Source: Amaranthus tricolor
Taxonomy: Eukaryota; Streptophyta; Magnoliopsida; Caryophyllales; Amaranthaceae
DNA: 64,000 bases
NCBI RefSeq assembly: GCF_026212465.1
Contig: NC_080056.1
Coordinates: 7,993,017 to 8,057,016, forward strand
Direction of reading: 5' to 3'
Shown here: piece by piece, positions 15,201 to 27,200 of the stretch
Layout: every line of letters starts with the position of its first letter
Position numbering within the stretch: position 1 is the first letter of the stretch
Notes under the pieces: model-generated
What the model was told of the DNA's origin: nothing
Database searches by the model: none
What the model saw: the letters and a program-made list of their open reading frames with translations, nothing else
Translations under genes and position numbers: made by a program

Positions 15201-17701
15201 TATAAATCTAATTTTATATAACCCACATGGCCCGTGGATTAGCGGAAGATGATTATGAGTTCCACTTGCGACAAGTTAGGTGTTGCGTTCAGGACTTGGT
15301 GCCATAGCAAATTAGCAATGTAGTTATTCCCTCCTTACCCTCCAGATTGACTCAGTTGCATGGGGTTAGGGTTTCAAACATATTTCCTTGGGTAGCGGGG
15401 TTTAGCACTCACCACATCGTCTGAATCCCTACAAAAAATCATATAAGAAAACTTGGGGATGGACGAGTTTTAAAACGGTAATAATGTGTGTGATTTTTAT
15501 TAATTTCTTTAGGTAAATTATATTTAATTTTCAAGCTGGTGGTAAACTGTAAACTCAATTAACTGATGTACACGTTGATTGAATTCTCTTGGTATATCAG
15601 TTTTTGATGATTAATCTATACAGAGAAAAAATGGTGGCTGCTCTTCTATCTGCTGGAGCAAAACCAAACTTGGTTACAGATCCCACTTCTGATAATCCTG
15701 GTGGATGTACTGCCGCTGATGTTGCAGCTAAGCAGGGTTTTGAGGGTTTAGCTGCTTATCTTTCAGAAAAATCTTTGGTTCAGCAATTTGAAGACATGAA
15801 GATTGCAGGAAATGCTGGTGGCTCACTTGAGACGCACACTTATGAGTCTCCAATTACCAGCGGCATCACCGAGGAGGATCTTTATCTAAAGGATACGCTG
15901 GCAGCTTATCGTACGGCAGCTGATGCTGCTGCACGCATTCAGGTTGCTTTTAGGGAGACGACACTCAAGCAAAGGACTAAGGCTGTTGAAGGCTCAAATC
16001 CAGAGTTGGAAGCACGGTATATTGTTGCAGCAATGAAGATACAACATGCATATCGAAATTATGAGGTGCGGAAGCAGATAGCTGCTGCTGCTCGCATACA
16101 ATATAGATTCAGAACGTGGAAACTTCGAAAAGATTTCCTCAATAAGCGACGACAAGCTATTAAAATTCAGGTAAGGCTGGATTTTGATGCTCTTGCATTA
16201 TTACTAATTAAAGTTTTCACCTTTTATCTTACTTCCTCGATCGCATATAAGTCCGGGGTTCTGTTGTTCATGCTGTTTTGTCATATCAAAAGCTAACCCA
16301 TGTGTTGTCTCTTTCATATCTTCTTTGCATATATGCATTGGGCTCTACCATATAGTGATTTCCTTTAAGCTGAATACTGTCTTCACCTGCGAGAAAGAGA
16401 AATATGATAATTGTATCTTTTGTGTTTACCAATATTCTTCTAGTGTCCCAGCTTATTTTTGTCTGCCACAGAAACTTCTTTTGATATGGCTCTTTTGCAG
16501 AGTATTTCGGGTTTTTTTTGGATTTTTTCAATAGGATGGAGCCTGGAGAAAGAAGGGGTAGGTTGGGAGGAAAATGAAATATATTGATCTCTGACAGCGA
16601 AGAAATGCTTATTCTTTTTCCCTGTTCTCGCTAGTGCAGCTTGACCTTTTCTCTATGTGTAGCTCAACTAAGGTGGCTTTATTGATTGACTGCAAAATTG
16701 CATGTTGGGATCGTCAACTCTTGTTGGTTTTACGGGCAAAAAAACAAAGAGATTTGGGATTCTTTAAAGCGTCATACCACCTGAATATCAGTGTGCATGA
16801 TCCTAGTAGCCGCCTAGCAGGCACAGGGATCCATGTTTGCCTTTTTAATATGTATATCCTGTTCTAAGAACTTCAACTTTTGAAAAAATTGGTTGAGATG
16901 TCCTGATCTTTCTTGTGTTCTGGTGCTCAAGTCTATAAAACCTCCCTTTTAATTTCAATTTGTTTTGTTAGTTTAATGAGATGATTCTGATCTTTTCTCC
17001 TTGATTCAGGCTATATTCAGGGGCTTCCAAGTGCGCCGGGAATACAGGAAGATTACTTGGTCTGTTGGGGTGCTCGAGAAAGCAATACTTAGGTGGCGTC
17101 GTAAGAGGAGAGGCTTTTGTGGCCTTAAGGTTGAAATTAAGGAGCCTAATGATGATCAGAAACGGGAAAGTGATACAGAAGAAGATTTTTATCGAGCTAG
17201 CAGAAAACAAGCCGAGGAGCGTGTAGAAAAAGCTGTGGTGCGTGTACAATCAATGTTCCGTTCGAAGCAGGCACAGCAAGAATATCGAAGGATGAAATTA
17301 GCTCATACGCAAGCACAGGTGCGTACACTCTTGTCACCCCTTTCAGATTTCAATATATGTTGAGGAGCCCTATTGATGATCTTCTTACAAGTAAAAATAG
17401 CTATATCTGTAACTTCAAACGACTTGTAGTAACTGAGAGAAACCTAACTTGACACGTAGATCTAAATTCAACCTGTATCTCATAATCTGTAATTGCAATT
17501 CCCTCGACATAATTTTGCTTCTGAAACTTTTTTAAGCATGACATGAAACGGGACCAAAACCGTAACCCATATATCTGAAATGCCAGTTTTACTCGCTAGT
17601 AAGCATTATTTACGACTAATGGCTAAAAAGTTATTTCTTTCTTTTTCCAGCTTGGATATGGAGAAGCAGTTGATCCTTATGACTTTTTGAGTGAAATGTA
17701 G
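3217..17701 (+). CDS. Calmodulin-binding transcription activator, CAMTA5/6 type
   Basis: Nuclear calcium/calmodulin-responsive transcription factor. Thirteen exons join in frame: 3217-3280, 5028-5153, 6355-6470, 6860-6948, 7089-7134, 9085-9217, 9447-9566, 9650-9708, 11937-12362, 13962-14653, 15624-16170, 17010-17318, 17651-17701, giving 925 residues, close to the roughly 920 of Arabidopsis CAMTA5. Domains in order: CG-1 DNA-binding domain (about residues 15-147, with SRWLRPNEIHA and the basic stretch FRKDGHNWKKKKDGK), IPT/TIG (about 374-463), ankyrin repeats (about 575-660, with GWTALHWAAYYGR), IQ motifs near 726, 760, 778 and 803 and a weaker one near 881, and the calmodulin-binding helix (TWSVGVLEKAILRWRRKRR, about 822-840). 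The start MENRSNGLLGGCEIHGF fits CAMTA5. Family knowledge: CAMTAs bind CGCG-core promoters, and CAMTA5 acts in rapid-cold activation of CBF genes. Splice sites are inferred by eye; exons 6-8, in the variable linker, are least certain. Confidence 0.95.
8527..8727 (+). other. 66-residue ORF inside CAMTA intron 5
   Basis: An ATG-to-stop frame within the fifth CAMTA intron encodes a basic, tryptophan- and arginine-rich peptide (it contains WYGREPMRWIHFRWNKRER and later RAKYEAEIKYARPEF). The composition is unlike the surrounding AT-rich intron and looks like protein-coding DNA. I do not recognise the family. It could be a captured or processed gene fragment, or chance. There is no promoter evidence. 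Confidence 0.25.
11100..11711. mobile_element. Non-autonomous hAT-like element in CAMTA intron 8
   Basis: A 612-bp insertion with terminal inverted repeats (CAGTGGCGGATCC at the left, CAATGGCGGATGC as the reverse complement of the right end), flanked by a perfect 8-bp duplication TTGGTAGT at 11092-11099 and 11712-11719. Eight-base duplications and a CAG-type terminus are typical of the hAT superfamily. No transposase is encoded. It sits well away from the splice sites of exons 8 and 9. Confidence 0.88.
13150..13380. mobile_element. Possible LTR-retrotransposon remnant in CAMTA intron 9
   Basis: A segment with TATAAATAG near 13265-13273, followed by a leader-like stretch with TTACAATGAAAGAAATACAA, resembles the promoter and R region of a copia-type LTR. 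I could not find paired termini or a target duplication, so this is a weak call. Confidence 0.25.
14789..15087. mobile_element. Mutator-type MITE in CAMTA intron 10
   Basis: A 299-bp element with inverted ends (GGATAATTCTATAGTGGTTG against GGTAATTCTTTAGTGGTTGG read from the other side). Each end is itself a small palindrome around GGTTGGCTTTAAAGCYAACC. A perfect 9-bp duplication TAAAGTAGC flanks it (14780-14788 and 15088-15096); 9-bp duplications are characteristic of Mutator-like transposition. It has no coding capacity. Confidence 0.85.
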
Positions 17702-19439
17702 TTCGATCAAGATGCATGCAGTGCATTGTGTCTGCATCGGAGTAACAACCGTTGTTTAGTATTCGGTGACGGGAAGTGTGCTCTTTCAGCTCTATACATG
17801 TCTGTTAAAGGGTGTAGATATGTAGAATTGGTTGGTTCTTCCCTTCACATAAATAGTTTTGTCTTTGTCTTTGTAACTTTATGCATCTGTTTACCATTCT
17901 TTTGCTTTGAGGCAGGTTGTATACTTTGTTTTGGGGGAGGTTAAGGACATAATGTTGATACTCATTCAACTATTATAAATTATACTTGCAGCTTTATTGT
18001 CTCCTCTTAGTTTTGTTGATGACAAACTTAGACCATCATCACCATCACCATCAAACCCGGTATATCCCGCCGCTCATAGAGACAACAAATCAAATGAAAA
18101 AAAAAAGTTTTTTAAAAATATTTGAGATTTAGACAGTGTTGGTTTTTGAGTTGTAACCTTTTCTTTTGTGTTTAATGACTTATGTGGAGTCCTTATATCA
18201 TATTATGTCATTTAGTGATGAGAATGTTTTGTCAAAACAAAAAGATTTAGTAAGTTGAAACCACTCTTCTTTATGGGTATGAATTGCCGTCTTTTTTTTC
18301 TTTTTCAGACTCTAATTATAGTTTTTCCTATAAACTGAATATGTTGGGTATGATGATGATGAAAAGTGAAGATGCTAATATTGGGATCGAATTCCTCTAA
18401 ACCAATTTTGGCTCAAAAATTTTATAAATGTTAAGATGAGGCAATTTTTTTTATATTTCTAATAAAAATTAATCTATATAATTTCAACTTTCAATTATGC
18501 TTGATAAACTCAATTTTAAAGTGTTTTTCACAATATACTTATCTCAAAGATGATCGACTACTGCAGATAATTTATAAAAATTCATTCTTACCCTTTCTCC
18601 ACTCCCCTACTCTAATAACATTTGAAAATTTATATTAAATGAGTTTAATTTTGAAGATGAACTTTGTTTCAACCATCTATTGGTTTTTAATAATAAATAT
18701 AAAACTATTAAATTGAGGATTTAAAATGGGATATTATCTAAGTTTGAATAAATATTATTTTTTTTAAACAATGTTTTACATTTGAATTCTCATATAATTC
18801 TTTTATTTCTTTATTCTATCATGTAATAAAAAAATCAGAGTATCCAACAATTTAATAGAGCACACAAAACCTCCATTCACAGCAAAATCACAAACTAATT
18901 ATGCTCACGCAATCGATCAAGAAAGCGTCAAAACAAGCAACACTTTGCACTAACATACATTGTGATTGGACTACTTAGACAACTTAGAACTGTTAGTAAG
19001 GAGTTTGCTCACACTTTTTTGTTCGTCTTTTTTTACCTTGTAACAATTTTATTTTAGGCAATGCTTTCATTTTTTTTCTTTATTTTTATTCATATTACCT
19101 TTTTCATTTGCTCTCGTTTTTTATCTGATCAACATAATTTAATTGTCCCCACAATCTTTCTAATTATTGTATAGTTGTAGTCTGTTGCTATATATGGGGA
19201 CAGTGGGACTATTATGCATCAAATGTCTTATTATCTCTCTTAGCATATTAACATTGTATATCTTTTTTCTTTATTTGATAACTTTTTTTTTTATTTATAT
19301 TTTCATGAGATCCAACTATTTACATAATTATTAATAATTTGTCATTTACTCGATGATTTTCATCGCTTTCTTAACAAAATTCTAGCTAATTGGGTCCAAA
19401 ATCTTTTCGTTGCAAATACTAAAGAATTAACATGAGGAG
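17702..19439. other. CAMTA 3' UTR, then AT-rich intergenic DNA
   Basis: The first few hundred bases after the CAMTA stop are probably its 3' UTR. A short stretch at about 18035-18085 (CATCATCACCATCACC followed by TATATCCCGCCGCTCATAG) resembles the start of the SINE-like fragment at 39783, so it is probably a remnant of the same repeat. Beyond that I see only AT-rich sequence. Confidence 0.45.
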
Positions 19440-19861
19440 TAAGTTTACTTGTCATAAATCATAACTAAAAAACAACGAGTACAAGTCAATATTCACGTAC
19501 AATTACTTGACTTCTTGAGTTCTTTATCTAATTTATTCAAATAGTTAAGAGAGAATTTTTTTATCAAACCAATTAACAGATTTGTACGATAAGGATTCAC
19601 AAATTCACGAGCTCTTCTAATACATATATACACAAATTTTAGGTATTCACAAACTCATAAAGTAGTAAAAAACTAATTAAAAAACTAAATTGTTTTGATT
19701 AACTCATGCAATAATTATCTACCCAACAACATATGCAAAAATAATTATCACAAACAAATTACTTAGACAATAAAATTAAAAATTATATCCCAAAATCAAT
19801 CACTGATCACACATGACAAAAGATCATCAAAATCCAATATATGTAAAGATGAATAACTCTT

Positions 19862-19899
<38 letters not shown>

Positions 19900-20233
19900 G
19901 TTATTATTATTATTAACTAGAGTTGCATTCTAGTACAAGAAAGAAAGATAGTCATATTATAGTAGTAGTATATATACATAATATGCAAGCAATGATATGC
20001 ATTGACATATATCATCAAACAGTTGATGATCATTAACTAACCAACTATAAAATTGTTGAAACTAACTAACTAATTAACTAAAAAAACCATAAAAGAAATA
20101 CTTAATTTTCCCATCTCTTCTAGATTTCAAAAAATGGTGATCAAGATTACTATTGACGAATAATTGTTGAACGTAGAGTCTTCTTCCCATTTAATTCCAA
20201 TTGTATTATTAATGCATGGGTGGTCTTCTTAAG
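19440..20233 (-). repeat. Distal part of the left arm of an inverted duplication
   Basis: Read on the minus strand, this segment aligns in order with 29532-30440 on the plus strand. Shared landmarks include TAGTTAGTTTCAACAAYTTT, TTTTGATGATCTTTTGTCAT, GATAAAGAACTCAAGAAGT and the GTAGATAATTATTGC motif. It belongs to the same duplication that carries P450 copies A and B. Confidence 0.85.
19866..19912. repeat. (ATT)n microsatellite
   Basis: A run of ATT triplets with one interruption inside the left arm. The matching place in the right arm (about 29922) has only a few AAT units, so the array changed length after duplication. Confidence 0.9.
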
Positions 20234-20451
20234 TGCCATGGGTAGTTGGGAGCGGTAGAAAAAAGAAGACGAATAAGAAGTATACAAAGAATTAATATAA
20301 GAATACGACGACGATAAGGAAGAAAACGATAACGAACAACAAGAGGAGGTACAACGAAAATCAGACTAAGAAGAAAAAAAAAACGAACAACAAGACGACG
20401 AATACGACGTAAAAGAAGAACAACACGAATATGAATAGAAGATGCCGCCAT
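20209..20451 (-). CDS. Hypothetical 80-residue Arg/Leu-rich protein
   Basis: A minus-strand frame with features of a real small gene: the start codon sits in a favourable context (AACAATGGCG), and a TATA box (20562-20569) lies 111 bp upstream with a plausible leader between. The product is made of hydrophobic and arginine residues and ends in PNYPWHLRRPPMH. Against it: the underlying DNA is rich in TCG and TCT triplets, which reads as R/L/V/I in this frame and as serine in another, so the frame may be a by-product of simple sequence. The homologous arm keeps only the last few codons. No family recognised. Confidence 0.28.
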   Translation of the reverse strand: MAASSIHIRVVLLLRRIRRLVVRFFFLLSLIFVVPPLVVRYRFLPYRRRILILILCILLIRLLFSTAPNYPWHLRRPPMH

Positions 20452-20561
20452 TGTTATTAAAGGATAGTACTTCTGTTAAGAAATCTAGCTAAAGAAAAAG
20501 ATTTAATTGTGTTTTGAAGATCAATATGAAATTAATGGAACAAATACATTTTAAAGTTTTG

Positions 20562-20569
20562 TATTTATA
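20562..20569 (-). promoter_or_regulatory. TATA box upstream of the small ORF
   Basis: TATAAATA on the minus strand, 111 bp from the ATG of the 80-residue frame. It supports, but does not prove, that the small frame is transcribed. Confidence 0.3.
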
Positions 20570-21049
20570 ATGTCCAAACAAGCTAGGGCTCTTTTACTTA
20601 TGTAGTCTCTCCTCGTACGGTCGTACATAGTACATAGTACACATCTATAATAAAGTAATAATTGACCAAATACATAATAATTTTAATCGAACAAAATTCT
20701 ATATAGAAAAAGTTACGATCATTATAAATTAAGTAGATCTGACATTAAAGTCTTTTCGGCCTCTATCACATCCAATAAATGTATAGAATAAATCTATAAT
20801 ATAGAGAAAAAAGATGGATTTTATTTGTAACTAAAAAAAGCAAAAATAAAAAGATTGGGAGTTTAACATTGCCATAAGATTGATAGTAACTCCAAATTAA
20901 TAATAAAGGTTAGGATTTTTTTGACAGAAAAAAAAAGGAGAGAAAAGAGTGGCAAGGGTTTAATTTTTCATTTGATTTGCTAACCGATCATTTAAGTAAT
21001 TATGATATATGTTGCTTTATTTTCAAAAAACAATATGTTTTAATCATTA

Positions 21050-21416
21050 CTCCCTCCGTTCTTTTTTGATACTCCACTTTGGGTTTTTCACACATATTAA
21101 GGAAGATAGAATCTTTAGGTTGTAGTGGGTATTATTTTAATTAAATAGTAGTGTGAAGTTATGATTGTATTGGAAGTATGAGGTTGTAGTAGGTATTATT
21201 TTAATTAAATAGTAATTTGAAGTAATGATTGTATTGAAAGTATGAGAGAGAAAATAATTATAAATAAAGGAAAAGGGGTACATTAAAAGAAAATTGGGGT
21301 TTTAAGGGGTAAAAGTGGGATAAAAACTTTCTAAAAATAGAAAGTATTCTAAAGTGCAAGAACTTTTAAAACTACCCGTTATAGTAATGTGAAAGATTAA
21401 AAAAGAACGGAGTGAG
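21050..21416. mobile_element. Stowaway MITE (mariner-derived)
   Basis: A 367-bp element with the Stowaway terminus CTCCCTCCGTTC at the left and its inverted counterpart at the right, flanked by TA. It contains an internal direct repeat around GGTATTATTTTAATTAAATAG. The left 150 bases match the 5' end of the mariner-like element at 45043, and the right part, reverse-complemented, matches the element end at 62489. It lies about 350 bp downstream of P450 copy A. Confidence 0.92.
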
Positions 21417-21765
21417 TATTTTCCAATATTGCATGTCAACTTATAATAGTACAAAATTTGAAAAAAAAATGTATGCAAAACAAAAAATGTAGAGCCTTAG
21501 AATCAAGATCAAATACCAAAATGATAAGAACTTATTGGACAATATATGTGTACGATAGTTCGTATAATAATAAAAATAAAATGATCCCTCAATTGCAAAA
21601 GGATCTTTAATATATTAAATACAATTATAAAAAAGAAACATTATTGTACTTATTAAATAAATTGGGTTGTAAAATTAGTCACTCATCAATACAATTATGT
21701 ATCATGCATATTTAGAATTTCTAAAAACAAAATTGTATACAAAACGCATTAATTGATTGAGTTGA

Positions 21766-24133
21766 TTAATTCTTGATTGGGTTGACTGTAATCTCAAGAC
21801 CATCAGCAGGTAAAGGATGCGATAAATAAGAGATGTGAACATCAGGATTCTTCATTTCCCACCTACAAAATATATAATCATCGATTTGATTACATTTTAA
21901 TTCATTCTAATTAATTAATATCCAATTAATAATGCATGTTTAGAATATATTTTAGAATGAGAATTAAGATTAAGCAAACAAAAATAAACGCTTACTCATA
22001 TCCAATGGCCAAATGATGGATGAATAAGGCCATAATGAGTCGAATGATCATGCTTCCTGGACAAAATCTCAACCCTCCTCCAAATGGAAGATATGTTCCA
22101 TGTTTTGGACGTGTCTGTAATATCATATTATTTACGATTAATTAACGTTGGAATTATTAAATAAAATTTTTCAATTTTTTTAACTTGGAGTAATCTGCTG
22201 AAAAACTTACTTCCCATCTGTCTGGGTTAAAACACATTGGATCTTCAAAATTTGTTGGATTATTATGTAGCTGTCTTAGCCAAATCATTACTCTCCAACC
22301 TTTTGGAATTATGTAACCTAAACATACATATGTACGTCGTCGACTCATTATTAATTAAGATCATCAATGTGCTAATGAATTAATACGTAAACCTTCAATT
22401 ATTATACCTTTAAATTCGACATCTTCTGTGACTCTTCTGAAAAGAAAGCCAGAAAGATTAGCCATTCTAAGTACTTCTTCCACTACTTTATTTGTGTATT
22501 TTAACTTTTGAATATCTCCATTTGTTATAGCCTCACCGTTCTTCTCCCTTAAAAGTGCCATGTTTTCTTCCTGCAATTATAGAATTCCACCCCATTCATA
22601 GAACATCATTAGAAAGAGTATTTGTACCTCAAAAATGCATATGTACGTAGAACAAGTTAATTAGCAAGTACCAATATAAATGAATCACTTTTTTATTTTT
22701 CTTTTAAACTGTATTTATATAAGTAAATAAACAAAACTAATAAATGAATTAGCTAGGAAAATTAAGCAAGTATATACCCGTAGTTTTTGAAGTACAGTAG
22801 GAGATTTTGCCAAAAAATAATGACACCATGTCACTGCATAAGCACTGGAAATATGACCCAAAAGGACTGAATTTACAATGTTATCTAGGACCTCTTCATC
22901 TTTCAAATGCTTTCCTTGGATGTCCTGGGCTTTCATCAATGAATCCATTAGATCACTCACACTTTCTTTTGTTCCATCAATGTTATGTATGTTGTTCTTC
23001 CTTCTTTTTTCTAGCTCATCCTTGAATAGCTTGACAATCTTTTCCCGACACTGCAAAATCATAATATATAAAGATATATATAGTTAATAATTTTAAATTA
23101 AAACATATGTCGAAGCCTTAACAATCAGTATATGTACATAATAATAAATGAAAAACCAACAGTTACCTTTAGGGCACGATAATAAGTAGTTCCGGGGATG
23201 TGTAAAGGTGTGGCCCTAAAACCCAAGTTTAAACCCTCATATGCTTCAGCAAGATCTTCAATTTGACGAGTGTCATACTCAAAACCAACAACATATCGTA
23301 AAGTGCAGTCAAGTGTGGCCTGTAATTGATTATAAGCGATAAGTGGAGGAAAATGATGTTAGCTAATTAAACCATGCATAATTATTATGTACATAAATTT
23401 ATATCTATGACAAAAAGGATGGGAGGTATACCTTCTTAAGTTCATAGAAAGTTTTGATTGAAGGCCTTTGAGACCATGATTGAAGGGTAGAAATAATACA
23501 AGGTTGGACTTTGAGCATAACCCAAGCAAGTGCATCTGGGCGAGAGAAGCAATTCACAACCAGACTCTTGATGATATCATGACGTTCACCTTCAATTGAT
23601 ATGACTGAATTACGTCCTACCACTTTATTGGTTGGCCATTCAGCCTTGAAATTTTCGCTTGAGTTCAGAATATGTTTGCAAAGAGAAGGATCACACACTA
23701 TTATGCTCGGAGATCCGTATAAATGTGTTCTGTAAAGCCCTACATTATTATCTTCTCCATACCTGAATCATCAAATGTTAATTTAAGTAATGTTTAAAAG
23801 AATAAATATTGAAAAGATTCAAATTAACAATGTTTCATTTGAAAAAGTCGATCATTTTGGATTGGATGTATAGATGACTCACTTTTCTATTCTTGATTTG
23901 ATAAAATCATCAGGTCGGCGAATAATATTGAAAAACCATTGAAACGGAAGAGTCTCACCGAGAAAAGGGAGACCCAAGTAGCCAGGTGGTAGGGTGAGTT
24001 TGATATCGGAATTAGAACGACGTAATTTAGCAAGAATAGGCCAAACGTACCAAATTTCATTCCACCACCAAATCACCCAACCCACGACTGGCAATAACCC
24101 TAAAACAAGTGTTATCATCCACATTGGATCCAT
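21766..24133 (-). CDS. Cytochrome P450, CYP88-like (copy A)
   Basis: Membrane-anchored heme monooxygenase of the CYP85 clan, closest by eye to the CYP88 (ent-kaurenoic acid oxidase) family. Eight exons join in frame on the minus strand: 24133-23883, 23762-23432, 23319-23167, 23050-22778, 22570-22408, 22317-22211, 22114-21996, 21862-21766, giving 497 residues. An N-terminal membrane anchor (about residues 3-24) leads to the proline-rich hinge LPPGYLGLPFLGETLPFQWF. The K-helix ExxR (EEVLR), FNPDRW and heme loop FGGGLRFCPG with its cysteine ligand are present. Oddities: the I-helix reads LLGHISSAY, whereas CYP88 has AGHESS, so the conserved acidic residue is isoleucine; the C-helix arginine (HKRLRRL in KAO) is replaced in HDIIKSL. 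Kaurenoic acid oxidase is the nearest known activity, but these changes make a specialised or altered reaction more likely. Copies B and C are its paralogues. Confidence 0.93.
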
Positions 24134-24268
24134 CTTCTTATCTTTGTAACTTTTTTAAAAAAAAAAAATTAAGATGAAAGAGTAAAATATTACTTAAGCT
24201 AATAGCCTTTTCTTTTTTCCTTTTGTAAGTGTGTTGAAAAATGATAAGTTAGAGGCTTAGAGCAGTGT

Positions 24269-24276
24269 TATTTATA
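24269..24276 (-). promoter_or_regulatory. TATA box of P450 copy A
   Basis: TATAAATA on the minus strand, about 135 bp upstream of the copy A start codon. The same box followed by ACASTGC occurs at 28500-28507 upstream of copy B, so it belongs to the duplicated promoter. Confidence 0.65.
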
Positions 24277-27200
24277 TGGGATAATAACAAGAGTCAGTTA
24301 AGAAAAGAACGACCACCAATTATTATATTATTATTAATTATTATTAAGAAGAAAAAAATATGTGAGTAAAGTGAGTCATAGCTTGACTGCCAACCTTATT
24401 TGAAAGATCGCGTTAAGTCCGCGCGGAACGAACATAGAAATGCAAATTGTTATGCATGGGAAGACTTAACTTTTATATAATAATAGTGACATACATTGTA
24501 AGGACAATATCAAAACAATTTATGCAGGATCGATTATGACATTTTACGGTTTTTGGGCGAAAATTATAATATGGGTTCTAATTATATATAAAATATAGAT
24601 TAATAAATGTAAAATTATAATACCGAAAAAAGTTACACACCAGCTCATTTTAAGTAGACAATCAATAAGGAATAAAAGGTGTAACTTCTATAATATCTTA
24701 AGTACAATCTTTTAATAATTCATTAGCAATCAATCAAATATAATCAATGCATTACAAAAAATAAAAAAAATAAAAAATAAAAAAAAGATAACTACTTGAA
24801 AAAAAAAATCATTTAGAGGATTAATCATAAAAAAGTTTAAGCAACAAAAAAATTAGAAGTATTAATTATAATAATATTAAGTCAAGTTTAATAATTGAGT
24901 TCTAAGTTATCCACTTTTTTACTTGATAATTGTTCATGCCACTCTTGTGGACTAGAGCCAGCTTTGCTATTGAAAGTAGTTTTTTAATCATATCAGTTTA
25001 ATAGCAAATGAAATGCTGACGGAAGATTATATTTCGGAAATTTGATACTCCTTTCTATTCATTATTGTTGTCCTATTTGATTTTTTGCCCGTTTGCCTAT
25101 ACACATATACAAATTATAGATATTGCAAATTTTATTATTAAACAATATATAAAATGTTGATGTTAATAAAAATTATTTTGAGGTAAATCAAATTTGATTT
25201 CACTTAACTATATCATTATCAAATTTTGAAAAATTAAACAAAATAGTCAAATTTATATTATTGTTAAAATAAAACCGTTCTTTCTATTTTCTAAGGTTGG
25301 ATTTGAAAGAGGGTCAAATTCACGCTAAATTTTTCAATTTTCTAGGTGAAGTCATTTTAGATTACTAAGTTAAAATTTATAGTAGTAAGTACATTGATGA
25401 GAAAAATAAAAGCTATTCTCAAAAGAATTGGAATATGTTTAAAATTTAATAATATGTGAAAATGCAATATAGTAAATTTTATTTGTCATTATCATAGATT
25501 CTTCTAATTATAGTTTTACCTCCGTTTCTGTTGGTAATCTTGTTTAAAAAGAAACTCAAAAAAGTGATTGGTTACACTTGTTAAAATTTAATTTGATTCG
25601 AAGTTGACTTGAAATCCAATCGAAAATTACTAGGCTATATATAGCTTTGAAGTTTCTGTAACACTAAAATTGACTTGACTCGAAAAAAAATGAAAAAATC
25701 AAAAAAATATTGTCAAATCCAACCGAACCTGAACTCTGCCATTTTGACCTGTTTTCAGTTCTACGTTATCATTTTCAGCTATATGTCGTAATTTTAATTC
25801 CATGTCATCATTTTTAGTCGGAATTCTCTATATTTAGTCTATTTAAATATTGAGTCATTATTTTTTGCTGTAGCCTTAAAATATGTACTTCATATTGGTT
25901 TTTTTATAAGAAAATATTTTCTTTAAAATAAAAAAATAATGAGAAAATATATCTTCTAAAAATCCTTGACCCGCTAATTCAGCCCGTTTTCAAACCGACA
26001 CGATTCAAAACTAAATTAATTTAAAATTAATCTAATAATCTAACCCACGAGGCCCACAACCCACATGTCCGGCCGTTTTACTATGTCTAGTTCATACTTA
26101 ATAAAAAAATTAATACGAAAATTGTTCGAACTTCATTAACTATCAATGTTGATTATTGAATAGTCCAATGTTGAATTTATTTTTTTTTTACCTTTTTCCT
26201 ATTTAGTTCTTTTATATGTTAAATGCGATTGGTTCATCCGTCGCCCTCCTTTCTTGAATTTTGTCAGTGCGAGTGCTGCAGAGTATTTATTTCCTTCGCG
26301 TTTTGCTTCGGGTTGTTTGACAATATATGTTATTACACAATTTTAACCTTCGATATAATAAAAGGTTGTTGGTTAAATCAATTAACGCTAGTATTTGGTA
26401 AAATAGCTGGTTGAAATAACTTATTATTATAAATAAGTTGTTTTTGAACAAGGTGTTCATAACAACGAGTTTAAAATAAGCATCGGGTTCAAAATCAACT
26501 GGTCAAACCAGTTAATAAAATCAGCTGGTCAAATCAACCACTGTAATCAGCTACCAACTATCAGCCGTTTGTCAAAAAAACCCATTATATTTAACATGAC
26601 TTTTCACTTTATTTTTTTATTTTTTTAATTGTTTTATGTATCAAATTTACAAGTTTATATCATATGGCAAATTTATTTTGACTGCATTCAGTATTGAATT
26701 GATTTTTTTCAATCATATGGCTGTGCTTTTAGTTTGAATTCCTATTATATATTAATTGTTTTTTTATAGTTTGTCGTTATAGAAGTATAATTTTTGACCA
26801 ACTAATTTAATTATAGTATATAATAATTTATTTACTGTAAGTGACTCATTTGCTTCTGCACATTATAAATTTATTAATTTTATCTTTAATATCTCTAATG
26901 ATAATTTAATATTTATACACTTAACTATTCTCTATCTGTTTAAAATACAATCTTATCAAAATACATCTAACTATAGGTGGTGTTATCAGAATACTACACT
27001 TTATTTGAAAATTTTCGTGGCACGCAATTTACGAATATATTTAATGTCGATTTTAACTCGTTATATAATGTTTTCTTTTTTAAAATATCCAACAAAAAGT
27101 AATCATTTCGACCAAATTTTTGAGAGACACGTGATTGTGATGTCTATATTCTGATAATATTCTTTACAATGGGTTAAAACGATGTTAAATATTTTTTAAT

